A stretch of 64,000 nt of DNA from Syntrophomonas sp. (GTDB lineage: Bacteria; Bacillota; Syntrophomonadia; Syntrophomonadales; Syntrophomonadaceae): positions 182,972 to 246,971 of the forward strand of contig JAENZE010000005.1 of assembly GCA_016841425.1 (NCBI GenBank), in the 5' to 3' direction. Every line of letters starts with the position of its first letter. Within the stretch, counting starts at the first letter, position 1. This document shows, one piece after another, positions 53,105-60,638 of the stretch. The notes below the pieces were generated by a model. It saw only the letters and a program-made list of their open reading frames with translations, was not told the origin of the DNA and did not search any database. The position numbers were made by a program, and so were the translations under genes.

Positions 53105-53365
53105 TTAAGTGCTGCGATATTTCCACTCTTTCCTGCCTAGAGAGACGATCTTGAGAATCTGAATACTATTTTCCCCGATTATTTTCTTAATTATCGGAAT
53201 ATCGCCTTCATCCACGATCAAGGAAATACCGCAGCTCTTACTGGCCTCTCGCGGAGTTGGAGAAATCCTGGCTTTGATGTCCCGCCCGTCAAGTTCTTTC
53301 TTAAGACGTAACCCTGCCTGATGATTGGGAAATAATACATACCAATCATAGCTACTACTATCCAG
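53105..53365 (-). CDS. DUF3343 protein (putative Se/S carrier-like)
   Basis: Small protein of 86 residues: YDWYVLFPNHQAGLRLKKEL, KARISPTPREASKSCGISL and the tail fit DUF3343, which often sits beside 2-hydroxyacyl-CoA dehydratase genes. There is no ATG, GTG or TTG between the in-frame stop and the conserved start. The likely start is CTG 53365, 8 bases after an AGTAGG site. It follows the dehydratase gene by 9 bases and should be in its operon. Confidence 0.75.
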   Translation of the reverse strand: MDSSSYDWYVLFPNHQAGLRLKKELDGRDIKARISPTPREASKSCGISLIVDEGDIPIIKKIIGENSIQILKIVSLGRKEWKYRST

Positions 53366-53374
53366 CTTAAAAAC

Positions 53375-54649
53375 CTACTTTCTCAGCATCTCCAGAAAAG
53401 CTTCTACTCTAGTCCGGAGCTGTTCAAAATCCTGCTCGCTGTAATCCGTCTCGATATGCATTATAGGTATATTATGTTCAATCATAATGTGTTTAATCAG
53501 GTAACTCTCGGTAGAGTAAAGGTTACAGAACTGCAAATTGGTATCAATAATTCCATCCACCTGGTATTCATCGGTTAGACGGATTATATCGTCTATCCTG
53601 GCGGCATTAGGCGTAAAACAAGCACAATTGGTCTTCATATATCTATCGGCCAGGGCTCGAATCTGCTCATCCAAAGTAGTTACTGACTCATCCACCAGGT
53701 TTTCGAAATAGCGGGTGCCGGTACATGATTCTTCCACCACGACTGCTGCACCAAGACTCTCTACAATATGATGCAGTTTCCAATTAGGTATGGCCATTGG
53801 CGTACCACTTATCATAATACGCAGGGTGTTATCCGGAAAAACACCGATCCCGTTATTAATTCGTTGCTCCAGTTCGTCAGCCAGTTTATTGGCCATCTGC
53901 GCCGCCCGCCCGGGATCATCGTAGAAGTTGATCTGAGTAACCAGGAGAGCATCTTTACCGCTGATGGGCACCGGTGAGGCTTTTCTGGCATTGTAAACTC
54001 GCTGCAAAGCCCTGCGCTTGTTGTTTATCAGTTTAATGGCCTCTCCCAGAGCTTCGGCGGTAATCATCTTGCCGGTGACTCTCTCTACCACTTTTATGAA
54101 ATCCCTTATTTCATCTTCAAAGGCCGCGACATCCCGCTCGCGTTTCATCTGCGGGATATCGATAATGTGAAAAGGTACTTCACCAGCCAGTATCTCCCAG
54201 GCTTTCTTCTTACCATCGCAGGTATTCTCACCCACGTACATGTCGGGAATTAGAAAGAATGGACAGGTTTTATCCAGTCTCGCACCTACGGAAGCTTTGA
54301 TGAGCGGACAGGTATTGGCCGGAAGGACTTTTTCTCCGCCGGATACCCAGAACTGTGATCCCCCGCAAAGCCCGGCTGCTATTCCTCCGGCGGCAAAGAC
54401 CACCTCATCCGGGACATATACACAGAAGGTTCCGAACACCTTTCCGCCCTCTTCTTGATGTTGAAGCATCTCTGCCGGTCTGACCCCGTGTATCTCGGAT
54501 ACTACAAAATCGTAGAAGTCCATGCCTTTGGGACGATCTTGCTGGGTAAGGTAAACTCCTCCAAAAGCCTCGGGCAGAACCTCACACAGGGCATCATGGT
54601 GCTCCAGGTCCATACCCAAATCGGTCCACATTTGCCGGTAATCAGCCAT
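53375..54649 (-). CDS. 2-hydroxyacyl-CoA dehydratase family protein, double-cubane reductase type
   Basis: Iron-sulfur protein of 424 residues in the HgdB/BcrB fold family. Cysteines at likely cluster positions are in PANTCPLIKAS, VEESCTGTRY and NLQFCNLYSTE. Length and layout resemble the double-cubane-cluster anaerobic reductases of Clostridia, which need an ATP-driven activase to inject low-potential electrons. The reaction is not known. Upstream on the same strand are only fragments of an activase (54685-54900) and of a related subunit (54897-55604), so any activase must be encoded elsewhere. A GAGGAGGAA site precedes the ATG. Confidence 0.85.
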   Translation of the reverse strand: MADYRQMWTDLGMDLEHHDALCEVLPEAFGGVYLTQQDRPKGMDFYDFVVSEIHGVRPAEMLQHQEEGGKVFGTFCVYVPDEVVFAAGGIAAGLCGGSQFWVSGGEKVLPANTCPLIKASVGARLDKTCPFFLIPDMYVGENTCDGKKKAWEILAGEVPFHIIDIPQMKRERDVAAFEDEIRDFIKVVERVTGKMITAEALGEAIKLINNKRRALQRVYNARKASPVPISGKDALLVTQINFYDDPGRAAQMANKLADELEQRINNGIGVFPDNTLRIMISGTPMAIPNWKLHHIVESLGAAVVVEESCTGTRYFENLVDESVTTLDEQIRALADRYMKTNCACFTPNAARIDDIIRLTDEYQVDGIIDTNLQFCNLYSTESYLIKHIMIEHNIPIMHIETDYSEQDFEQLRTRVEAFLEMLRK

Positions 54650-54684
54650 TTACAATTCCTCCTCTTCTTTACTGAATATTGATT

Positions 54685-54900
54685 CTAAAACAACTTTCTT
54701 GCTGTGGTAATCTTCTCACAATATATCCGTTCTACCCGATCTCGCTCTAATCCCGACTTATCAAGGAGTTGGTCGATAAGTGCCTGGCCTGCCTCACGGG
54801 GGCTCCATCCGGTAGGAATCATGGCTCGGTGATGGCTACCATTGCTGATAATATAGGCTTTAGCAGCCACTGAACCTATATCAATGCCTATTACTGTCAT
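54685..54900 (-). pseudogene. Truncated acyl-CoA dehydratase activase (BadF/HgdC ATPase)
   Basis: A 71-residue N-terminal fragment of an ASKHA-fold activase: TVIGIDIGSVAAKAYII holds the first phosphate-binding motif and PTGWSPREAGQALIDQLL matches the following segment. Activases are normally about 250 residues, with two cysteines that bridge a 4Fe-4S cluster; everything after residue 60 is lost and the tail (EKITTARKLF) looks unrelated. It cannot work as an ATPase. The ATG overlaps the upstream stop (ATGA), a relic of operon structure. Confidence 0.8.
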
Positions 54901-55604
54901 TTTTCTACCATCTCCAAAATAGCTTCAATGCGGACTTTGAGACTTTCCAAATCTGAATTGGAGTAGTCACTTTCCAGGTGCACGTATGGAAGCCCCTTGG
55001 ACTTCACCAGTTTGCCGACTTCAAAGGCTTCAATATTATAGGTATGGCAAGCTTGCCAGGTCAGGTCGATGACCGCATCCGCTCGGAAATCTTCAATCAT
55101 ATTTTCTAATAACTTCAACCGGTAGGGATTAGGGCTCATGCAAGAGCAGGGTATAGCCAGATATTTTTCTGCCAGAGCCACAATAGGATCCACATTATTA
55201 ATATCAGTCTGCAGTTCCAGTGTTTTGTAGCCGGAGCAGTTTTCCATGGCAACGATACAGGCTCCCAGTTCTTCGGTCAGACGGATAACTTTTTCAGTAC
55301 CCAGACCCACCGGGCAACCGGTCAACAGCACCCGCGTTGCTTTTACTTGCCTATTCTCAGCCTGATTGGCAACTTCCCGGACCAGTCCATTCAGGTTGTC
55401 GATCATCTCCCCCTTATTACTGCTGAAACTGCGCGACCAAGCCGCGGTGAGCAGTGCCATCCCGCTCAGAGGGGGCGGGTCCGCCCGGTTCAGGTCGAAC
55501 ATGGCTTTGATCGCTTGTTTTTCTTTATTGATGACCTCCACCGCCTGCCAAATGTCTTCGTCACTTATGGTAACCTGCAATTCTTTTTCCAAGCGGTTTT
55601 TCAA
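54897..55604 (-). pseudogene. N-terminally truncated 2-hydroxyacyl-CoA dehydratase subunit
   Basis: A 235-residue fragment equivalent to the C-terminal 55-60% of the intact protein at 53375-54649. Cysteines in MENCSGYKTLE, IPCSCMSPNP and LTWQACHTYN are kept, and it ends YVHLESDYSNSDLESLKVRI, like its paralog. The frame opens from a TTG without a ribosome site, directly behind a stop, so the N-terminal domain is deleted. Translation is doubtful. Confidence 0.78.
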
Positions 55605-55770
55605 GGGAAAAGGAGAGGCGTATGATAACCATTAGTAATATATTAAATTTATCTAGGTTATGATGCTGTAATTTTACCTTTAAACGTTGTTTCCGTCAAT
55701 GCCAAAGATCTTATACCCGATTCGGTGGTATATGATCATTAATTTTTTGTATGGGAAGGAGTTTATCTCC

Positions 55771-56335
55771 ATGCAGAGTTCTACAAATTTTATCGTGGAA
55801 ACAGCCCTATTGGGCAAGGCTTGGTTTCTGTCAGCAGCAAGCAGATAAAAGAGCTATGGCCAGATGATGCACTAGTAACCTGGCTGCAAAAAGGACGTAT
55901 TATTCTAGGATCAATAAAAGATTTTCTTGGTTATAAAGATCAAAATGAATCCTGGCGAAGAATAGACGGGTTGAACCTATATGAAGGTAGTAAAGAGGGG
56001 GTTAATGGATTTCTCACGGCCTCAGCTGCTATGGCAGTTGCCCGGGATTTGGGATGCCCGATAGTTGTAAGCGCCGGTATAGGTGGAATTGGAGATATTA
56101 TTGAGGAACCCCTTTGCTATGACCTTCCTGCCTTGGCGAAGACAGCAATAACTCTAGTGGCGACCTCGCCCAAAGATATGCTAAATATTACCATCCAGCC
56201 GCTAATCGTCGTCTGGATGAACTAAGCCAAGGTAGGTCTTCGATGATCCAACTGGACTCACTTATTGCCAATATATGTGTTGCACTAGAAATCCTGGATG
56301 CTGAATCACTGGTCAATTATTCAATTAGCAAATAA
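55771..56335 (+). pseudogene. Frameshifted PsuG/indigoidine-synthase-A-like gene
   Basis: The ATG at 55771, behind an AAGGAG site, starts MQSSTNFIVETALLG; the frame shifts near 55815 and continues GQGLVSVSSKQIKELWPDDA and later DLGCPIVVSAGIGGIGDI and YDLPALAKTAITLVATSPKD. After another shift near 56190 it ends ANRRLDELSQGRSSMIQLDS. The AGIGGI and ALAKT/KDMLNI parts match pseudouridine-5'-phosphate glycosidase-like proteins. Read as one gene it gives about 188 residues, shorter than PsuG (about 300). At least two frameshifts make it inactive unless these are sequencing errors. Confidence 0.6.
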
Positions 56336-56394
56336 TAAAAGAACCGTAAAGCTCTATTTAGAACATCACGGCTCTCAGTTCGAGTATTTGCCTG

Positions 56395-56786
56395 CTAGCC
56401 TTTGAAGAGTATTATCCACCGAGTTTTCTGAGTGTCCACCATGCTTGCATTCACTTTTTGAAGGGCTGCTTGAAATCTGCTCTCCCTATCTTCGTCGATA
56501 GCAACCTTTTCAACAACTTCCCAAACCATATCCAGGTCAACACCCCTATAATCATGAATTCGAACATCCCTTATCCCCGCAATCTGTCTCCAAGGAACCT
56601 TCGTATGGCTTTCTCGAAAACCAGGAGAAAGCTTCTTGACAGCTTCTCCAATGATCTCCATATTTCTAATTACTCCATCTTGTATTAAGGTTGTTTGCAT
56701 AAAAACGATTTTCCGGACTTAGTATAATCTTAAATTTTGGCTATACATTCGAGTATATGGATAAGATATACCGTATCACTTTTCAC
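56395..56786 (-). pseudogene. hepT: Disrupted HepT (HEPN/DUF86) toxin gene
   Basis: Read from a GTG at 56786, which overlaps the mntA stop by four bases (GTGA), the frame gives VKSDTVYLIHILECIAKI and then a TAA where family members have Glu. DYTKSGKSF follows in the same frame, and a one-base loss in a T-run (just before 56700) shifts to MQTTLIQDGVIRNMEIIGEA. The rest is intact and holds the catalytic RX4HXY motif (RDVRIHDY). A 101-residue product could still start at ATG 56700 but would lack the first helices. Functional HepT is an RNase or is AMPylated by MntA. Confidence 0.75.
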
Positions 56787-57091
56787 AGTTCCACGGCCGC
56801 TTCTATGACGGAGTCACGTATTAGCGGGTGTAGTGATTTTTCAGTCACGACATCCACGCTTCGTCCTAACAAATCTTCAAGTTCTAGCTTAACATTTATA
56901 AGATCAAATAGACTCCTGCCCGGAGAAAATTCTACGAGAAAATCGATATCGCTGTTATCATTAGATTCTCCTCTGGCAACAGAGCCAAAAATGCGTATAT
57001 TAGATGCGCCATAAGTTTGCGCTATATTTATAATGCTTTGTTTTTTTAGTTGAATATCATTAAAGACTGATCCACGGTGACTATTTTCCAT
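56783..57091 (-). CDS. mntA: MntA-like minimal nucleotidyltransferase (antitoxin)
   Basis: Nucleotidyltransferase of 102 residues. The GSX10DXD active-site motif is complete: GSVARGESNDNSDIDFLVEF. Family members modify the HEPN partner HepT with AMP and so neutralise it. I chose ATG 57091, 9 bases after a GGGGAG site. The partner toxin gene directly downstream is broken by a stop and a frameshift, leaving the antitoxin without a full-length target. Confidence 0.87.
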   Translation of the reverse strand: MENSHRGSVFNDIQLKKQSIINIAQTYGASNIRIFGSVARGESNDNSDIDFLVEFSPGRSLFDLINVKLELEDLLGRSVDVVTEKSLHPLIRDSVIEAAVEL

Positions 57092-57247
57092 ATCCATATA
57101 CTCCCCTTATTACAGTCTTAATTAATTATATCCAAATATAGTAAACCGGTAAACATTAGACAAGATTCCGTATAAACTAGTATTATATTATTTTCCGAAA
57201 CGCCATTCATACTAATATTTTGCTTTTTATTAATATCTATGGTTTAT

Positions 57248-57436
57248 TTAGCCAACATGGCAGCAATGACAGGTGGAATACCCTATACTCAAGAATACCG
57301 GCTTGTCCTCAGCTTTAGCCCGAGCAAAAGCTTCTTCCCCCCAGGGATACCAGTCAACTGGATTATACGCGTGCTGCAAGAGGTAGGGGGATTTTTCATT
57401 AACCAGTCTATTAGGTTTCTGCTGTTGATTTAGCAT
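57248..57436 (-). pseudogene. N-terminal fragment of a second YyaL/DUF255 gene
   Basis: A 62-residue frame that repeats the N-terminus of the protein at 50426-52474: [20 protein letters not shown] and [19 protein letters not shown], then stop. The usual CHWCH becomes CHCCH. At DNA level 57294-57354 is identical to 52335-52395 over 61 bases, while the flanking codons differ, which suggests a patch of gene conversion. About 90% of the gene is missing. Confidence 0.85.
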
Positions 57437-57457
57437 AACAATAATCAGAAATCATCG

Positions 57458-57483
57458 ACCGCAAGAACCGTCCCCCTGGTTTA
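57458..57483. repeat. Single arm of the GAACCGTCCCC repeat
   Basis: ACCGCAAGAACCGTCCCCCT and the TGGTTTATA that follows repeat the arm of the large inverted repeat at 3872-3903. Here there is only one arm; it touches the stop codon of the sigma-54 activator gene and abuts the YyaL fragment. Confidence 0.8.
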
Positions 57484-59445
57484 TACATTAATGTTATATC
57501 TTTCCATTCTTCTATACAAGCAGCTTCTGGAAATATTGAGCGCTTTAGCTACTTCAGTTTTATTATTGTTAAATTTTACCATATAGTTTCTAATTAGCTG
57601 TTCTTCCATATTGTCTTTGGTAGGCGATTTTTCCCACATCGGAATATTATCAACATATGCAGGCTTGATTAATGCTGGTGGCAATAAATCCGAAGTTATG
57701 GTATTTCCTTGTGCCATATTAATTGATCTTTCAATAACATTACTTAATTCTCTAATATTGCCTGGCCAGTCATGATTTATAAATATATCCATTACCTTGG
57801 GATCTATCTTAGTAATTGTTTTTCCCAGTTTTAAACTGATATTTTTAATAAAATACTCTGTCAAAAGGGGTATATCACTTTTTCGCTCCCTGAGTGAAGG
57901 AATATTAATTGTTATGACCCCTATTCTAAAATACAAATCTTGTCGAAAATTATGTTGTTTCATTGCTTCATTTAGGTCTTTATTGGTAGCACATATTATT
58001 CGTACATCAACTGGAATAACCTCTCTGCCGCCTAAACGAATTACTGTTCTTTCCTCCAACACCCTTAGTAATGATGCTTGCAGATCCAAAGGCATTTCTC
58101 CAATTTCATCAAGGAATAGGGTGCCTTTATCCGCTAATTCAAATTTACCGGGATTTCCACCTTTCCGCGCGCCCGTAAAGGCTCCTTCTTCATATCCAAA
58201 TAGTTCACTGGAAATTAATTCGCGTGGTAACGCCCCACAGTTTAATGCAAAAAATGTTTCCTTCCTGCGAGAACCATTATTATGAATGGCCTGTGCAAAC
58301 AAATCCTTACCCACTCCACTTTCACCCGTCAGCAATATAGTAGAGGCAGTCTGAGAAGCCATCTTTGCTTGTTCTACAGCAGCAATATAGTTGGTACTTG
58401 CTCCTATAAGAGTATCAAAAGTTATGATGTTTCTAGGCCTAATTATTTTTCGAACTACATTATGCATTTCATGTAAAATAATCACATAGCCATTTATATT
58501 TTCCTCTTTTTTCAATGGTGTTACATTCATAATAAATTTTTTTGTTTTCCCGGTAAAAGTTTTTAAACTTACAGTTTCTCCATAAACGGGCTTATCTAAT
58601 TTTAAGATTTCCTTAATGTAGGTGTTATCTGGAGGAATAAAATCCTTAAAATTACTAACAATATTGTTTGGTTCAATCTCTAATATATCAAATGCTTGTT
58701 TATTCATTTGTACTATTTGTCCAGTTCTACTAATAGCTATTAATCCTTCTAAAATTGATTCCATAATAGCTTCTTTCTCCAGATTTGCTAACTTCACTTC
58801 ATTATAAGCTTTATTTAATTCCAGCTTTCTCTCAATAGCTCTTACTGCTGCCATTACCATACCCAGAGTATGTGGATTCACATTCTTGTATGGACCGGTC
58901 AAATTCAGTACACCAATGATGTTTCTATCTTCATCGTGAATCGGCGCTGCAGAACAGGTTGAAAGACAAGCACATTTACAAAAATGTTCATAAGCAAAAA
59001 TGTGGATGGGTTCATCAATGGCCAGTACTGTTCCAACCGCATTAGTTCCCATAATTTCTTCTGACCATATAGCTCCCTCAACAAAATTCCCAACAGATGT
59101 AAACCTTAAGTCTTTTGGAGAACCTATTAATTTAAGAAGTACACCATCTTTATCAGCTAAGACTATACAAAAACCTGAATCACGACTAATATTATCTAAG
59201 TCTTCCATGGTGGGAACAGCTATATCGAATAGATGCTGGTTGTCTCGTATACGTTGTTCCAATTGCTCTTTGCTCAGTAGTACGGTGTTGAATTGCATAT
59301 ATGGATCGACATTATAATTCTTGCTTCTTTCCCAGGAATCATGAACAAAATCGTGTATTAATAGGTCCCTATTTGTATTGCGAACATGAACATCTTCCCA
59401 CATATTCCACATTTCAATACGGTTTGCGATATTTTTTATGTCCAC
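57481..59445 (-). CDS. Sigma-54-dependent activator, AcoR-like (GAF-PAS-AAA-Fis)
   Basis: Transcription activator of 654 residues. An N-terminal sensor region with a GAF domain (about 80-215; FCKCACLSTCSAAPIHDEDR has a cysteine cluster), a PAS domain (about 225-330), the AAA+ domain (about 345-575; Walker A GESGVGKD, GAFTGA loop, Walker B GTLFLDEIGEMP) and a C-terminal Fis helix-turn-helix (TEVAKALNISRSCLYRRMER). It should activate a sigma-54 promoter for catabolic genes. Near it are a CoA-transferase fragment and acyl-CoA dehydrogenase genes on the same strand. I found no convincing sigma-54 promoter in the window. Confidence 0.92.
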   Translation of the reverse strand: MDIKNIANRIEMWNMWEDVHVRNTNRDLLIHDFVHDSWERSKNYNVDPYMQFNTVLLSKEQLEQRIRDNQHLFDIAVPTMEDLDNISRDSGFCIVLADKDGVLLKLIGSPKDLRFTSVGNFVEGAIWSEEIMGTNAVGTVLAIDEPIHIFAYEHFCKCACLSTCSAAPIHDEDRNIIGVLNLTGPYKNVNPHTLGMVMAAVRAIERKLELNKAYNEVKLANLEKEAIMESILEGLIAISRTGQIVQMNKQAFDILEIEPNNIVSNFKDFIPPDNTYIKEILKLDKPVYGETVSLKTFTGKTKKFIMNVTPLKKEENINGYVIILHEMHNVVRKIIRPRNIITFDTLIGASTNYIAAVEQAKMASQTASTILLTGESGVGKDLFAQAIHNNGSRRKETFFALNCGALPRELISSELFGYEEGAFTGARKGGNPGKFELADKGTLFLDEIGEMPLDLQASLLRVLEERTVIRLGGREVIPVDVRIICATNKDLNEAMKQHNFRQDLYFRIGVITINIPSLRERKSDIPLLTEYFIKNISLKLGKTITKIDPKVMDIFINHDWPGNIRELSNVIERSINMAQGNTITSDLLPPALIKPAYVDNIPMWEKSPTKDNMEEQLIRNYMVKFNNNKTEVAKALNISRSCLYRRMERYNINV

Positions 59446-59598
59446 TACTCATCGCCCCCTATCTGACAGGATACAACAACCTAATAATTCCGAATAATCA
59501 ATGCGATTTCTTGCAAATTTTATCGCAATTTCCCGAATACTTAATCCAACCTACAACTTATCAGATTTACTTTATTCTATCAAATCATGGGAGATCTG

Positions 59599-60228
59599 TT
59601 ACACTGCTCGATTAGTAGCTATTATAGTTTTTTGTCCATGTAGATAATATTTCCTTGGTTTTTCTAAGCATTGTAATAATTCGTCATTATTGCTGCCTAC
59701 TATCATATCTGCCTGAGATATGTGAATACACTCCTGCCCCGGTTCACTGCCTTCAAGAATACGCTCATTTATTTCTAAAATGACATATTCCGCTATTTCA
59801 TAGTATTTCTTAAACATGTGTTTTTCTGCAGCATTACTGCCAAACCACAAATACCCATTTTTATCCATCGGGCTTACTGTAGCCATAAAAACATGGCCGG
59901 GATTGTTTCTACCCGTACGCTTTCCTGGGGTTTTGTTTCTTCCTTCATCAAAAGTGCTTTCCCTGACCGCTTGATAAATCCCCTCATAAAACTTAAAATG
60001 TTCTTCAGTAAGATCAGCATCCATAACATAATATCCGCAGGAGATATCATTGCAGATTATTTTAACATTATAAAGTTCATCTGTGCGCATGGCCAAGGCT
60101 CGGTCCAGTTCATTTATGCTGCATATTCCGAAAGCATATATCACCCGGTTACCGGACTCAATTACTTTCACTGCTTCTTGTGCAAAGGTAAACTTTTGCG
60201 CGTATTCGTCTGCATATTTCAAGCTCAT
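59599..60228 (-). pseudogene. Truncated acetyl-CoA hydrolase/CoA-transferase family gene (N-terminal half)
   Basis: The 209-residue frame matches the N-terminal domain of 4-hydroxybutyrate/butyryl-CoA:acetate CoA-transferases: LDRALAMRTDELYNVKI, ATVSPMDKNGYLWFGSN and HISQADMIVGSNN. The enzymes are normally about 430-450 residues; the C-terminal half with the catalytic glutamate is missing, and the region after the stop has no matching frame. A GGAGG site precedes the ATG, so it may be translated, but it should be inactive. Confidence 0.8.
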
Positions 60229-60343
60229 TTTGTAGCTACCTCCATAATAACCGTTCTGTTAATGTTGTGTCTATTGAGAGCGGAACCAGTATCGACCCCG
60301 CTCTCATGATGTTTATGGTTTTTAGTAAATATAGTTATTATAT
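60229..60343. other. Leader with hairpin
   Basis: An 8-bp inverted repeat (GAGAGCGG at 60276-60283, CCGCTCTC at 60298-60305) lies just upstream of the CoA-transferase fragment. It might be the terminator of the decayed gene upstream; there is no clear T-run. Confidence 0.5.
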
Positions 60344-60560
60344 TTAGCCCTTTTTCAGATATCCGGTCATAGTTGTCTCTGAACTTTATTGCTGCCTTCG
60401 TAAATCCTGGTTATCCTGGCATCGCACATCATTCTTCTACCGGATATTTATGGGTATAGCCTTTTCTGCCTAGCACCAAACTGCTTCGGTGTTTTTTAAA
60501 TCGCTATGTCACCAGCATAATATTTTGCAAATGCACCCTGCAGCTAATAGACAATCCGGT
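60344..60560 (-). pseudogene. C-terminal remnant of an acyl-CoA dehydrogenase
   Basis: Read on the minus strand across several frameshifts: QGAFAKYYAGDIAI, then KQFGAR, GYTHKYPVE, MCDARITRIYEGSNKVQRQL and MTGYLKKG before a stop at 60344. This is the C-terminal end of short-chain acyl-CoA dehydrogenases (the family string is close to YPVERMMRDAKITQIYEGTN). The rest of the gene is absent. It is not a copy of the neighbouring long acyl-CoA dehydrogenase, which has a different C-terminus. Confidence 0.7.
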
Positions 60561-60638
60561 GTATGAAGTCCGTGAGAAGGGGCTTTACATAATCATAACT
60601 TGAATACCTTCCTGCCCTGGGGACACGATCCATATGGA

